In this document: positions 1 to 9,691 of the stretch, in pieces
Layout: the number at the start of each line of letters is the position of its first letter
Numbering within the stretch: the stretch's first letter is position 1
From: an uncultured Winogradskyella sp.
GTDB lineage: Bacteria; Bacteroidota; Bacteroidia; Flavobacteriales; Flavobacteriaceae
Assembly: GCF_947495255.1 (NCBI RefSeq)
Contig: NZ_CANLYI010000007.1
Location: 292,037 to 356,036, forward strand
Direction: 5' to 3'
DNA length: 64,000 bases
Program-made: the position numbers and the translations under genes
Notes under the pieces: generated by a model
What the model was told of the DNA's origin: nothing
Databases searched by the model: none
Seen by the model: only the letters and a program-made list of their open reading frames with translations

Positions 1-128
1 TTGTGCGTGCGCAAAAATAAAATTTTTATTGGGATTTAAAAGCCTATTTATTTGTTATTTTTGAATAATTAATAACAAGCGCAAAAGCTTTTCTACATCA
101 GTAAAATCAAGGAATCTGTTTACTTTTC

Positions 129-1208
129 ATGAATCTAAACTCACTATCTCTAGTTAATTATAAAAATTTTGAAAGTCAGGTTTTCGATTTCGACGCTAAA
201 ATCAACTGTTTTGTTGGTGCAAATGGTATCGGTAAAACCAACGCTTTAGACGCTATTTATCACTTAGCTTTTGGAAAAAGCTATTTTAATCCAATAGCTG
301 TACAAAATATAAACCACAATGCAGAGTTTTTTGTTGTTGATGGCAAATTCACAAAAAATGAACGTGATGAGAAAATAATAGTCTCCTTAAAACGTGGCAA
401 CAAAAAGGTTATTAAAAAAAATGGTAAAGCTTACGAGAAATTTAGTGAGCATATTGGTTTTATTCCACTAGTTATAATCTCGCCAGCCGATCGCAATTTA
501 ATTATTGAAGGCAGTGACACCAGACGAAAATTTATAGACAGTGTAATTTCGCAAAGTGACAAAAATTATTTAGCAGAACTTATAAATTATAATAAAGTAT
601 TAACGCAACGTAATGCGCTCTTAAAATATTTTGCATTGAACAACACCTTTAATGCAGATACTTTAGCTATATACAATGAACAACTCCATACTTATGGTAG
701 TGTGATTTTTAAAAAGCGAGATGCCTTTTTACAAACTTTCATTCCTATTTTCAAATCGCGTTACGAAGCTATTAGTCAGAATAAAGAAGCTATTGATTTA
801 ACTTATAAAAGTGATTTATTTAAAATTGAATTAATTGATTTACTCGCCAACAATATTAATAAAGACAAAGCACTGCAATATACTAGTGTCGGAACACACA
901 AAGATGATTTAGTGTTTTTAATTGATGATTTCCCGATTAAAAAATTTGGAAGTCAAGGACAGCAAAAGTCCTTTTTAATTGCTTTAAAGTTGGCACAATT
1001 CGATTTTATAAAACAACAAAGTGGTGTCTCTCCTATCCTATTATTAGATGACATTTTTGATAAGTTAGATGAAAGCAGAGTTTCACAAATTATTAGTTTG
1101 GTAGATGATGTACATTTTGGTCAAATTTTTATTAGTGATACACATGCAGAACGTACTGAAGATGTTATAAAACAAACGCATCAATCTTATAAAATTTTCA
1201 AATTATGA
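129..1208 (+). CDS. recF: DNA replication and repair protein RecF
   Basis: RecF is an SMC-like ATPase that binds gapped DNA and helps RecOR load RecA at stalled forks. The 359-residue length is normal. A Walker A motif (GANGIGKT) lies at residues 30-37, a signature-like FGSQGQQKS near 273-281, and a Walker B with D-loop ([15 protein letters not shown]) near 302-316. The ATG follows a leader of about 65 bases holding a TATTTTTG box at 56-63, a fair match to the flavobacterial -7 element but with a poor -33 element. The stop codon overlaps the next start (ATGA), so the downstream lipoprotein is probably translationally coupled. A DUF721 gene follows two genes later, a common partner of recF. 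Identity is secure. Confidence 0.97.
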   Translation: MNLNSLSLVNYKNFESQVFDFDAKINCFVGANGIGKTNALDAIYHLAFGKSYFNPIAVQNINHNAEFFVVDGKFTKNERDEKIIVSLKRGNKKVIKKNGKAYEKFSEHIGFIPLVIISPADRNLIIEGSDTRRKFIDSVISQSDKNYLAELINYNKVLTQRNALLKYFALNNTFNADTLAIYNEQLHTYGSVIFKKRDAFLQTFIPIFKSRYEAISQNKEAIDLTYKSDLFKIELIDLLANNINKDKALQYTSVGTHKDDLVFLIDDFPIKKFGSQGQQKSFLIALKLAQFDFIKQQSGVSPILLLDDIFDKLDESRVSQIISLVDDVHFGQIFISDTHAERTEDVIKQTHQSYKIFKL

Positions 1209-1693
1209 AAAACATTTTCAACATTATGAGACCCTCTTTCACTGCCAATTGTATTAGTCTTTATAAATTAAAGACCACCTTATTAACAGTAGTAATGGTG
1301 AGCATCTTTAGCTGCGGTAAAAACCCAGAATCATATATTAAACATATAGAAGGTTACTGGGAAATACAAGAAGTAACCATGGCAGATGGCAGTAAAAAAG
1401 AATACAAATTCAATGAAACAATAGATTATATAGGTATAAATGATAGTTTAAAAGGTTTCAGAAAAAAACTTAAACCAGGTATTAATGATACTTATTTTAC
1501 CTCTGGCGATGCAGAAGACATTCAATTAAAAGTTGAGAACGATAAATTATACATTTACTATACCACACCTTATGCTAATTGGAAAGAAAAAGTATTAAAT
1601 GCAAATGCTAAACAGCTTAAAATAATGAACGAAGACCAAAATATTTATTTATACAAGAGGTACACTTCTATAATATTAGATTTAGAAGAGTAA
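1205..1693 (+). CDS. Small putative lipoprotein of unknown function
   Basis: No family was recognised. The 162-residue product has a hydrophobic stretch at about residues 22-35 ending in a lipobox-like SIFSC, so it is probably an exported lipoprotein anchored at Cys37. About 20 residues precede the hydrophobic core, long for a signal peptide. A later start (for example the Met nine residues in) is possible, but the first ATG overlaps the recF stop (ATGA) and suggests coupling. The mature part ([13 protein letters not shown], then alternating strands) resembles the small lipocalin-like lipoproteins common in Flavobacteriaceae, but this is only a resemblance. It lies between recF and the DUF721 gene, which gives no clear clue to function. 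Confidence 0.75.
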   Translation: MKNIFNIMRPSFTANCISLYKLKTTLLTVVMVSIFSCGKNPESYIKHIEGYWEIQEVTMADGSKKEYKFNETIDYIGINDSLKGFRKKLKPGINDTYFTSGDAEDIQLKVENDKLYIYYTTPYANWKEKVLNANAKQLKIMNEDQNIYLYKRYTSIILDLEE

Positions 1694-1726
1694 CTTTGTA
1701 AAATGAATTATTGAAAATTCAACATC

Positions 1727-2023
1727 ATGGCAAAACGAAATAACGACAACCAACCAATAGAAGATATTTTAAAACAGTTTGTTCAAAATAATAATTTGCA
1801 ATCTGGTTTAGACAAAGTAGACGTGCGCGAGGCATGGGCAAACCTAATGGGAAATGGTGTTAACAATTACACAACAGCCATAGAATTAAAACACGATACT
1901 TTATATGTACAACTAAGTTCTAGTGTTTTGCGTGAAGAATTAAGTTACGGAACTGAAAAAATCATTAAAATGCTTAACGAGTCGTTACGAAAGGAAGTGG
2001 TTAAAAAATTAGTGCTTCGCTAG
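1727..2023 (+). CDS. DUF721 (DciA-like) protein
   Basis: This 98-residue protein matches the DUF721 pattern: an N-terminal helix (EDILKQFVQNN), a central VREAWANLMG and a C-terminal VQLSSSVLREELSYG segment. DUF721 includes DciA, the ancestral loader of the replicative helicase DnaB in bacteria that lack DnaC/DnaI. It is a basic, mainly cytoplasmic nucleic-acid-associated protein. Its place two genes after recF matches the common recF-DUF721 neighbourhood and supports a replication role, although its activity in Bacteroidota is inferred. A TAACTTTG box at 1691-1698 overlaps the upstream stop codon and may give it its own promoter, but no clear -33 element is seen. Confidence 0.88.
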   Translation: MAKRNNDNQPIEDILKQFVQNNNLQSGLDKVDVREAWANLMGNGVNNYTTAIELKHDTLYVQLSSSVLREELSYGTEKIIKMLNESLRKEVVKKLVLR

Positions 2024-2191
2024 TTGTAAAAACTATGCTTTATTTAATTTTACATTTCTTCAAGATTTAAATAACACTATTTTTTAGCGTCTTAGATTAA
2101 TATAATTCAGTCATCCAAAATATTGATGTTTTTTGGTAGCCAAGAATTATATAAAATTTGCTATTTTTAAGTCCGACTATAATTCAACTTC

Positions 2192-4603
2192 ATGAAATAT
2201 TTCAAGCTTATTCTTTCTTTCGTATTAACGATAGGTATTTTTTACGGACTTAATACAAAATTTGGTTCTATTCCTCCTATTGGTAAATTTCTAAATCCTT
2301 ATTCTGGTGTTTGGCAAAATGAAACCGATGAAGCCATTTCAGGAGAAGTATCAATTCCTGAGTTAAAAGAGAAAGTCACTGTGCATTACGATGCTCAATT
2401 AATTCCGCATGTTTTTGCACAAAACGAACTCGACTTATATAGAGCACAAGGTTACATTACGGCAAAGCATAGACTTTGGCAAATGGAGTTTCAAACGTAT
2501 GCTGCAGCTGGTCGCTTATCTGAATTAATAGGTGAAAAAGCCTTGAATTACGACCGACAAGAACGAAGAAGAGGTATGGTATATGGTGCAGAACAGAGTT
2601 TAAAAAAAATGACTGAAGATGCTAACACCATGGCAATAGTTAAGGCATATTCTGATGGCGTTAATAGTTATATTAATCAGCTTAGCCCAAATGACTACCC
2701 TGTAGAATACAAATTATTAGATTATAAGCCAGAAGCTTGGACACCAAAAAAATCAGCATTATTGTTAATGTATATGACAAAAATGTTGGCTGGAGGTGAT
2801 GAAGATATGGAAAACACCAATGCTTTACGTTTATTTGGAAAGGAGCGTTTTGATTTATTATTTCCTGATTTTTTCGATATTACAGACCCAATTATTCCGA
2901 AAGAAACCGATTGGAGCTATATTGATGTTCCGCAAACTAAAAACCCTAATACCAAACCTATTTTAGATTCTATTGCTGAGACTATTGACAAACCAGACCC
3001 AAATTATGGAAGTAATAATTGGGCTATTTCTGATAAGAAATCAACAACAGGAAACGCAATTTTAGCTAACGATCCGCATTTAGGACTCAACTTACCTTCC
3101 ATTTGGTTTGTAATGCAATTAAGCACACCAAATCATAATGCATTTGGAGCTACTTTACCTGGTGCGCTGGCTGTTATTTCTGGCTTTAATCAACATATTG
3201 CATGGGGAGAAACCAATGCGACTAGAGATGTCATTGATTGGTATAAAATTGAATTTAACGACGATAGAACAAAATACAAATTTGACAATCAATGGAAAGA
3301 TGTTTCCATTAGAGTTGAAGACATTAAAATAAAAGGACAAACAGCCTATAAAGATTCTGTGCTTTACACGCATCATGGACCTGTAGTTTACGATAAAAAC
3401 TTTAAGTCTGATCAAGAATTAGCTGGTTATGCTATGCAATGGACTGGTCATATTCCTAGTAATGGTCAAAAAACATTTACAGAAATGAATAAGGCTAAAA
3501 ATTATGACGATTACGTAACCGCATTAAAAAATTGGGTTGCTCCTGCTCAAAATTTTGTATTTGCATCTACTTCTGGAGATGTTGCCATTTGGGTGCAAGG
3601 TTTGTTTCCTAATAAATGGGAAGGTCAAGGTAAATTTATAATGGATGGCAGTAAATCTAGAAACGATTGGCAAAGTTTTATTCCACAACAATTTAATGCT
3701 CATGTTAAGAATCCGAAACGTGGTTTTGTAAGTTCTGCTAATCAAACTCCCGTTGACGAAAACTATCCATATTTTGTGTTTAACGATGGTTTTGAAACCT
3801 ATAGAAATCGCGTAATTAATGACTTCTTTAATTCGAAAGATAAATTTAGTGTTCAAGATTTTAAAGATTTACACAACAATAACTACAATCTTAAAGCAGC
3901 AGAGTTGATGCCTTATATGTTAGAAAACATGAAAACATCTAACTTAACTAAAGAAGAAAAAGAAATATATGACATTGCCAAAAACTGGAAATATAACAAT
4001 GATATGGAACAAATAGGACCAAGCATTTGGAGCGCTTGGTGGCCTATTTTAAACACTATGGTTTGGGATGAATTTGATGTAGAAGACACAGCAATTTCTA
4101 CTCCATTTACGTACCAAACTATCTATTTATTAAAAAACAATGGTGATGATGCATTTATGGACATTATAGACACACCAGAAAAAGAAACTGCGACAGATTT
4201 ATTTAACCTTAGTTTTAGCAAAGCCGTTACAAAACTTAATGATTGGAAAGCAAAAAATGGAGATCTAAATTGGGTGAATTACAAAGGCACATTTGCTGGC
4301 CATTTATTGCAAGCTATACCAGCCTTTTCTCGATTTGACTTACCCATTGGTGGAGGTAAAAACATTGTAAATGCTACTTCAGAAAATTGGGGACCTTCTT
4401 GGCGAATGATTGTAGAAATGACCTCTCCTCCTACTGCTTTAGGTATTTATCCTGGTGGACAATCTGGAAATCCAGGAAGTAAATACTACGATAATTTTAT
4501 AGACGATTGGGCAGCTGGCAAATACCATAGTCTTAATTTTTTACAAAATAATACAGCAACCGAAGCTATTATTGGCACACAAACCTTAACACCAAAGAAG
4601 TAA
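2192..4603 (+). CDS. Penicillin acylase family protein (N-terminal nucleophile hydrolase)
   Basis: The 803-residue protein belongs to the penicillin amidase family, secreted Ntn-hydrolases that cleave amide bonds such as those of N-acyl homoserine lactones or beta-lactam side chains. An uncleaved-looking hydrophobic segment or signal sequence covers residues 1-20. The alpha-chain region has the typical DLYRAQGYITAKHRLWQMEF motif near residue 90. The autoproteolysis site and nucleophile are in YGSNNWAIS, with Ser274 becoming the N-terminus of the beta chain. Later conserved blocks (ANDPHL, PGALAVISGFNQHIAWG) are present. It should be periplasmic. The real substrate cannot be told from sequence; quorum-signal acylase is one possibility. 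The next gene overlaps its stop (TAATG), so the two are probably co-translated. Confidence 0.93.
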   Translation: MKYFKLILSFVLTIGIFYGLNTKFGSIPPIGKFLNPYSGVWQNETDEAISGEVSIPELKEKVTVHYDAQLIPHVFAQNELDLYRAQGYITAKHRLWQMEFQTYAAAGRLSELIGEKALNYDRQERRRGMVYGAEQSLKKMTEDANTMAIVKAYSDGVNSYINQLSPNDYPVEYKLLDYKPEAWTPKKSALLLMYMTKMLAGGDEDMENTNALRLFGKERFDLLFPDFFDITDPIIPKETDWSYIDVPQTKNPNTKPILDSIAETIDKPDPNYGSNNWAISDKKSTTGNAILANDPHLGLNLPSIWFVMQLSTPNHNAFGATLPGALAVISGFNQHIAWGETNATRDVIDWYKIEFNDDRTKYKFDNQWKDVSIRVEDIKIKGQTAYKDSVLYTHHGPVVYDKNFKSDQELAGYAMQWTGHIPSNGQKTFTEMNKAKNYDDYVTALKNWVAPAQNFVFASTSGDVAIWVQGLFPNKWEGQGKFIMDGSKSRNDWQSFIPQQFNAHVKNPKRGFVSSANQTPVDENYPYFVFNDGFETYRNRVINDFFNSKDKFSVQDFKDLHNNNYNLKAAELMPYMLENMKTSNLTKEEKEIYDIAKNWKYNNDMEQIGPSIWSAWWPILNTMVWDEFDVEDTAISTPFTYQTIYLLKNNGDDAFMDIIDTPEKETATDLFNLSFSKAVTKLNDWKAKNGDLNWVNYKGTFAGHLLQAIPAFSRFDLPIGGGKNIVNATSENWGPSWRMIVEMTSPPTALGIYPGGQSGNPGSKYYDNFIDDWAAGKYHSLNFLQNNTATEAIIGTQTLTPKK

Positions 4604-4968
4604 TGCGTAAAAATATAATCAACTTTATTGTCACTATTATTCTAGCCTATTTACTCTCATTAGTAATGCCTTGGTGGTCTGTAATGATTGCTTCTATTGC
4701 AACAGCTTTATTTATTCCGTTGAAAAAATCAGCTGTGTTTTTTATTCCGTTGTTAGCAATTTTACTATTCTGGTTTGTTTATAGCTACCTGCTAAGCAGT
4801 GGAAACGATTTCACTTTAGCCAAGCGTATTGCAGTACTATTACCTTTAGGTGGAAATCCTTATGTTTTAATGTTAGTAACAGGAATCATTGGTGGATTAG
4901 CTGCTGGAATTTCGGCTATTTTCGGGAAGCAATTAAGTTTAGTTTTAAACCATAAAAAACAACTATAA
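4603..4968 (+). CDS. Small integral membrane protein, unknown function
   Basis: The 121-residue protein has three to four hydrophobic segments (about residues 5-38, 44-66 and 84-112) with a glycine-rich last helix (VTGIIGGLAAGISAIFG). No catalytic motif is visible and no family was recognised beyond similar small membrane proteins in flavobacteria. The start codon overlaps the stop of the penicillin-acylase gene (TAATG), which implies translational coupling and perhaps a shared envelope role. A T9 tract follows the gene at about 4979-4987 but no convincing stem precedes it. Confidence 0.8.
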   Translation: MRKNIINFIVTIILAYLLSLVMPWWSVMIASIATALFIPLKKSAVFFIPLLAILLFWFVYSYLLSSGNDFTLAKRIAVLLPLGGNPYVLMLVTGIIGGLAAGISAIFGKQLSLVLNHKKQL

Positions 4969-5051
4969 AAGTTCCTGATTTTTTTTTAAAAACAGAAACA
5001 GATAAAACCTATATTTATCCTACTCTAACATTAATAAAAAACTAAATAAAG

Positions 5052-6692
5052 ATGAGGATATTTAATAACAATACAACATCTCAAAACAACTTAAAACTCA
5101 CTTTAAAAGTGGCAATTAGTCCAAAAATAAAATATTTTAAATTTCTTTTTATTTGCGTTGTAATAATAGGCTGTTCACCTAAAAGTAAATATGACGATTA
5201 TGTATCTGAAGTATATCAAACTTCACAGTCTGGTGATAACCTAAAATTGATTGAAAGTGATAAAAATCCATCAAATACCGAAGACATAAAAAAAGTATCT
5301 ATTGAACTTTTCCCTGAGGAAAAATTTCAAAAATATTATGGTTTTGGTGCTTCATTTACAGAATCTTCTGCATGGAATTTGGCAACGATTCCTGTAGAAT
5401 CTCGTAAAAATGTTTTAACCAAACTTTTTAGTCCAACCGAAGGAGCTGGCTTTACACTGACAAGAACTCATATCAATAGTAGTGACTATTCAAACAACCA
5501 CTATACTTACATTCAAGAAGGCGACGAAGACCTTTCAACTTTTAGTATACATGAAGACATGAAAGGCTTTACTGGTGACGAGAACGACCAAGTTCGCGAT
5601 ATTGAACTTGTAGAACCAGGTTATGACCTCATCCCAATGATTTTAGAAGCATCACGTATTCCTGGTGCCGATTTTAAAATAATTGCTTCGCCATGGAGTC
5701 CGCCTTCTTGGATGAAAACAGGAGAAACGTCTACCATGACTAATGGAACATTGCAACCTAAATATTATGGACTTTGGGCTGAATATATTTCAAAATATGT
5801 AACTGCTTATGAAGGGCAAGGCATAAAACTTTGGGCGATAACACCTCAAAACGAACCACTCCACGCACATAACGCACAATGGGACAGTAATGGATTTACA
5901 CCTGAACAAGGTCGAGATTTTCTAAGAGACCATCTTGGACCTCAACTTGTAAAGGATGGTCATCTTAAACTTGATGATTTAGAATCTGGTTTACGTGTTC
6001 TTATTTACGACCATAATAAATCTACAATGAATGATTATGCTTCAGCGACTTACAAAGACCCAGAAGCTTCTAAATATGCTTGGGGAACTGCTTTTCATTG
6101 GTATACAAATTCCGAATTAAAAGAGAATAATTGGTATGCAGACGAATTAGCTGAGTTACAGAAAAACTGGCCGAATAAAGGAATGATTCATTCGGAATCT
6201 AGCATAGATATTGATGCTAACGACCCAATAGGTCAATATTGGAGAGAAAGCACAGATTACGCAGGTACATTTGTTCCTTTTGAGACTTATGCCTACGATA
6301 TTATTACAGATTTAAATCACGGAACACAAGGTTATGTAGAATGGTGTAGTATTCTTAGCCATAAAGGGCAACCAAATCCTTACAATAACTTTAATAGTGC
6401 TCCAGTACTCATAAATCCAATTACGGATGAAGTGATTTACACACCTCTTTACTATTTACTAAGCCATTTTAGTAAGTTTATACGTCCCGATGCACATAGA
6501 ATTAATCTAAAAGGCGAAAGTATTGAAGGTCTTATTTACACAGCTGCAAAAAATACGGATGGCTCTATAGCTGTTGTTGTTTATAATAATAACGATGAAG
6601 CTTATGAACTATCATTAACTATAGAGGGTAAAACGTTTACAACAGAAGTTGCTCTCAGAGCTATGCAGACTATTGTATTAGATGAAAAATAA
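5052..6692 (+). CDS. Glycoside hydrolase family 30 lipoprotein (glucosylceramidase-like)
   Basis: The 546-residue product is a GH30 enzyme, a family including beta-glucosylceramidase, beta-1,6-glucanase and beta-xylosidase, all retaining hydrolases. Conserved parts are the entry motif YGFGASFTESSAW near residue 97, SPWSPPSWMKT near 215, the acid/base glutamate in TPQNEPLHAH (Glu268) and the nucleophile in MIHSESS (Glu382). A C-terminal beta-sandwich ends the protein (LRAMQTIVLDEK). The lipobox-like VIIGCSPK at residues 38-45 suggests a lipidated, surface or periplasmic enzyme. The N-terminal region before the hydrophobic core is unusually long (about 28 residues) and has no internal Met, so a non-ATG start further in cannot be excluded. 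GH30 in flavobacteria often acts on beta-glucans, but the substrate here is unknown. Confidence 0.93.
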   Translation: MRIFNNNTTSQNNLKLTLKVAISPKIKYFKFLFICVVIIGCSPKSKYDDYVSEVYQTSQSGDNLKLIESDKNPSNTEDIKKVSIELFPEEKFQKYYGFGASFTESSAWNLATIPVESRKNVLTKLFSPTEGAGFTLTRTHINSSDYSNNHYTYIQEGDEDLSTFSIHEDMKGFTGDENDQVRDIELVEPGYDLIPMILEASRIPGADFKIIASPWSPPSWMKTGETSTMTNGTLQPKYYGLWAEYISKYVTAYEGQGIKLWAITPQNEPLHAHNAQWDSNGFTPEQGRDFLRDHLGPQLVKDGHLKLDDLESGLRVLIYDHNKSTMNDYASATYKDPEASKYAWGTAFHWYTNSELKENNWYADELAELQKNWPNKGMIHSESSIDIDANDPIGQYWRESTDYAGTFVPFETYAYDIITDLNHGTQGYVEWCSILSHKGQPNPYNNFNSAPVLINPITDEVIYTPLYYLLSHFSKFIRPDAHRINLKGESIEGLIYTAAKNTDGSIAVVVYNNNDEAYELSLTIEGKTFTTEVALRAMQTIVLDEK

Positions 6693-6737
6693 ATTATAAG
6701 AGCTTAACAAAAATTAAGTTTTAAAAAGTCTTAAAAA

Positions 6738-6773
6738 AGAAAAAGCTTCATCCAAACAGATGAAGCTTTTTTT
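6738..6773. terminator. Bidirectional intrinsic terminator
   Basis: A perfect 12-base stem (AAAAGCTTCATC with GATGAAGCTTTT) closes a six-base loop and is flanked by A and T runs on both sides. It sits between the convergent GH30 gene and the T9SS cargo gene and can end transcription from either side. Confidence 0.9.
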
Positions 6774-6789
6774 GTACTATAAAAATAAA

Positions 6790-8262
6790 CTAATTTATAA
6801 CAAGTTTTTTAATGGCTTTAGCTTGCTCTCCTTCTAATTCTAGAATGTAGATTCCTGAAGATAAATCGAGATTCATTTCATTAGGGCCTATTTTTAATGG
6901 TTTTTTCATAATTAATTGACCATTGATACTATAGACATTCATTTGCTTAAACAAATTATTATTGTCTAAATTGAATTGACCTTCTGAAGGATTAGGATAA
7001 ATAACTAATTGATTAATCAACGATTCATCAACACTTAAAAATCCACAATTTACAGGATCAAACGTCACTAAACCTAAAGAAGAAATATCATTTTGGTGCA
7101 CAATAACCGCTTCTGCATCTGCAATAGAATTTGGCACGTTTTCTTCATCCCAACAATTATGCATTGCCATAAAGGCATTATCTGTATTATTGTAAAGCGC
7201 ATAAGTCACTCCTCCATTACCATTTTGAGAAAATACATTTTCACCAATATTATCAACATTGTCGCCTAAATTTACAGAAGACTCTCCTTGAAGTGTAATT
7301 CCCCATAAATTACCTCTAATTTCGTTACCTGTAGCTACAACATCCATTCCTTCGGACGAAGCATTTAATGAAATACCACTTCCTCCAAGATTAGGACTGC
7401 CTTGAGAATTGTTATCTTCTATAACATTATTTCTAACCAATGCAGAAATATCATCACCGAGTAAAGCAATACCATAACGATTATCCTTTACTATATTATC
7501 ATCAATAATTGCATCAACAACACCTCCTAATAAATTAGAAATCGCAATACCACCAACCTGAGTTAAATTGCGGTTACCAATAATAGTATTTTGAATAATT
7601 TGAATAGGTTCAGTTGTCATAGTTGTACCCATATTTATTTGAGGTCTATTAGAATTGGCTTGGTTATTACCTTCTATATAATTATTAAAAATATAAGGAG
7701 ACACATCATTGGTAGCACCAGAACTAATCGCTGGTGTTTCATTAAAAGTTATTGTATTATTTGTAATTTGAGGCATACCTCTAGAAAGTGAGATTACACT
7801 TCCTGTTGAAATACCAGAAACATTATTAATAATTGTACAATTATTAATTGTGAAGGTTTCCGTTAATACACGTAATCCTCCTCCATATTGGATTGTTGAA
7901 TTTTGAATATTAATTATAGAAAATTCTTCAAAACGAAAGCCTTCATAAGGTGCGTTTGTATCAAGAGCTGTGAAAACAGTATTGGTTGCACTTACATTAA
8001 ATGTTCCAAAAATGGTAATTCTAACGTCTGCTCCAATTTCTAATGTCACATCTGTATCAATAAGAAACGTGTCTGTTGCAGAAATTATTAAGTCATCTAT
8101 TAACGTATAAGTTGTACCAGACACAGAAATAGTAGAAGGACTAGCCGTAACAAGGTCGTCTAAAGAATAAGAAACTCCCGTATCTGGAGTCGTGTAACCT
8201 TGTGCAGAAACTAAACTGACAAAGCTAAGAGCAAAAATAAGGTTGAGTAAAATTTGTTTCAT
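6790..8262 (-). CDS. Secreted right-handed beta-helix protein with T9SS type A sorting domain
   Basis: The protein is exported through the Sec pathway and then the type IX secretion system. I chose the start at 8262 because it gives a compact signal peptide (MKQILLNLIFALSF, cleavage after SAQ); the frame stays open to 8286. The middle (about residues 60-400) is a chain of short repeats with motifs such as NNVIEDNN, GNEIRGN and NTIIGN, typical of a parallel beta-helix of the pectin-lyase or NosD type. The last 75 residues form a type A sorting domain (VIYPNPSEGQF, then SGIYILELEG and KKLVIN at the end). No catalytic residues could be assigned, so it may be an adhesin or a polysaccharide-active protein. 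It converges with the GH30 gene. Confidence 0.9.
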   Translation of the reverse strand: MKQILLNLIFALSFVSLVSAQGYTTPDTGVSYSLDDLVTASPSTISVSGTTYTLIDDLIISATDTFLIDTDVTLEIGADVRITIFGTFNVSATNTVFTALDTNAPYEGFRFEEFSIINIQNSTIQYGGGLRVLTETFTINNCTIINNVSGISTGSVISLSRGMPQITNNTITFNETPAISSGATNDVSPYIFNNYIEGNNQANSNRPQINMGTTMTTEPIQIIQNTIIGNRNLTQVGGIAISNLLGGVVDAIIDDNIVKDNRYGIALLGDDISALVRNNVIEDNNSQGSPNLGGSGISLNASSEGMDVVATGNEIRGNLWGITLQGESSVNLGDNVDNIGENVFSQNGNGGVTYALYNNTDNAFMAMHNCWDEENVPNSIADAEAVIVHQNDISSLGLVTFDPVNCGFLSVDESLINQLVIYPNPSEGQFNLDNNNLFKQMNVYSINGQLIMKKPLKIGPNEMNLDLSSGIYILELEGEQAKAIKKLVIN

Positions 8263-8455
8263 ATAGTTATGTGTTTTGAGTTTCATTAAAATTATAAAAT
8301 ATTATATACTATAACTGTTAAATAGTATCTTTTTGCAATCAATAATAACAACTTAACAATCAAAATAATTTAAATTTAAAGCTGAGAGTATAGAATACTT
8401 TTATAATTTTAGACACTATTTGTCCAAAGCAATTTAAAAATGAAGGCACAAGTAA

Positions 8456-9691
8456 ATGGGAAAGAATAAATTGAAAGTAGCAGAATTATTTGCAGGCGTT
8501 GGAGGTTTTAGACTTGGGCTTGAAAAAAGTGATTATGAAATTATCTGGAGCAACCAATGGGAACCTTCCACAAAAATTCAACATGCTTCTAAAGTTTACG
8601 AAGCACGTTTTGGAAAAGAAAACCACTCAAACGAAGATATAAATGAAGTTGTAACAAGAGATGTTGAAGAAATCCCTGATCACGATTTATTAGTTGGTGG
8701 TTTTCCTTGTCAGGATTATTCTGTGGCAACAACATTACATAATTCTAAAGGCTTAAAAGGCAAGAAAGGTGTGCTTTGGTGGTCTATTCATAATATTTTA
8801 GAAAATAAAAAGAACAAACCAAAATATCTATTTTTAGAAAATGTAGATCGGCTTTTAAAATCACCAGCGAAACAAAGAGGAAGAGACTTTGCCGTTATGC
8901 TTCAAAGTCTAAATGATTTAGGCTACGCTGTAGAATGGCGTGTTATTAATGCAGCAGAATACGGAATGCCACAACGAAGACGACGCGTTTTCTTTATTGG
9001 TTATCATAAATCTACGCCAACTTATAAAAGACTTCAAAAATCGAGCAAAGCAGAATGGCTTACTGAAACAGGAACCATTGCCAATGCTTTCCCTGTGGCC
9101 AAAACTAATTCAGTTGACGAAGTTGAATTAAAAGGTAACTTAGTAGAAATCACTAATAACTTTAATAAAAACGGAAAATCATCACCTTTTTTAAATACTG
9201 GCTTACTCATAAAAGGGAAAGTTCACACTACTAAAACAGAGCCAAATTACGATGGTAAAAAAACCGTTTTAGCAGATGTTTTACAAAATGGAGAAGTAAC
9301 ACCAGAGTTTTTTATTGACGACAAAGACAAAGAAAAGTGGGAATACTTGAAAGGTGCAAAAACTATTGAACGCAAATCTGCAGATGGTTTTGTTTACAAA
9401 TATTCTGAAGGAGGAATGATTTACCCAGATGCTTTAGATAATGCATCTAGAACTATAATTACTGGTGAAGGCGGAAAATCACCATCACGATTTAAACATG
9501 TTATTGTTTCAGGTAAAGGTTTAAGAAGATTAACACCTATTGAATTAGAACGTCTTAATATGTTTCCGGATAATCACACAAAACTAGAAGGAATCACTGA
9601 TACAAAACGTGCCTTTTTTATGGGAAATGCATTAGTTGTTGGTGTTATTGAAAAAATTGGTACAGCACTTTATAATCAAATTAATGTCTAA
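8456..9691 (+). CDS. DNA (cytosine-5-)-methyltransferase
   Basis: This 411-residue enzyme is a C5-cytosine DNA methyltransferase of the type II restriction-modification kind. Motif I is ELFAGVGGFRLGLE (about residues 10-23), the catalytic Cys85 is in GGFPCQDYS (motif IV), ENVDRL is motif VI, and the arginine-rich PQRRRRVFFIGY is motif VIII. Motifs IX-X follow after the target-recognition domain (RRLTPIELERLNMFP, then FFMGNALVVGVIEKIG). The specificity region at about residues 195-330 was not recognised, so the target sequence is unknown. The downstream gene overlaps the stop by eight bases and has a nuclease-like motif, which points to a restriction-modification pair. No transposon-like ends were seen around the pair. 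Confidence 0.95.
   Translation: MGKNKLKVAELFAGVGGFRLGLEKSDYEIIWSNQWEPSTKIQHASKVYEARFGKENHSNEDINEVVTRDVEEIPDHDLLVGGFPCQDYSVATTLHNSKGLKGKKGVLWWSIHNILENKKNKPKYLFLENVDRLLKSPAKQRGRDFAVMLQSLNDLGYAVEWRVINAAEYGMPQRRRRVFFIGYHKSTPTYKRLQKSSKAEWLTETGTIANAFPVAKTNSVDEVELKGNLVEITNNFNKNGKSSPFLNTGLLIKGKVHTTKTEPNYDGKKTVLADVLQNGEVTPEFFIDDKDKEKWEYLKGAKTIERKSADGFVYKYSEGGMIYPDALDNASRTIITGEGGKSPSRFKHVIVSGKGLRRLTPIELERLNMFPDNHTKLEGITDTKRAFFMGNALVVGVIEKIGTALYNQINV

Noticed and set aside
3138..3856. Small frames on both strands inside the penicillin acylase gene
   Set aside because: They are shadows of the long, well-conserved gene in other frames and have no start context.
8262..8286. Start of the T9SS cargo at 8286
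   Set aside because: The extra eight residues (MKLKTHNY) precede a second Met that gives a standard signal peptide; I prefer 8262, although the longer form is not excluded.
9636..9683. A start of the restriction-like gene at 9636
   Set aside because: The 16 extra residues lie inside the conserved end of the methyltransferase. The ATG at 9684 overlaps its stop and is the normal coupled start.
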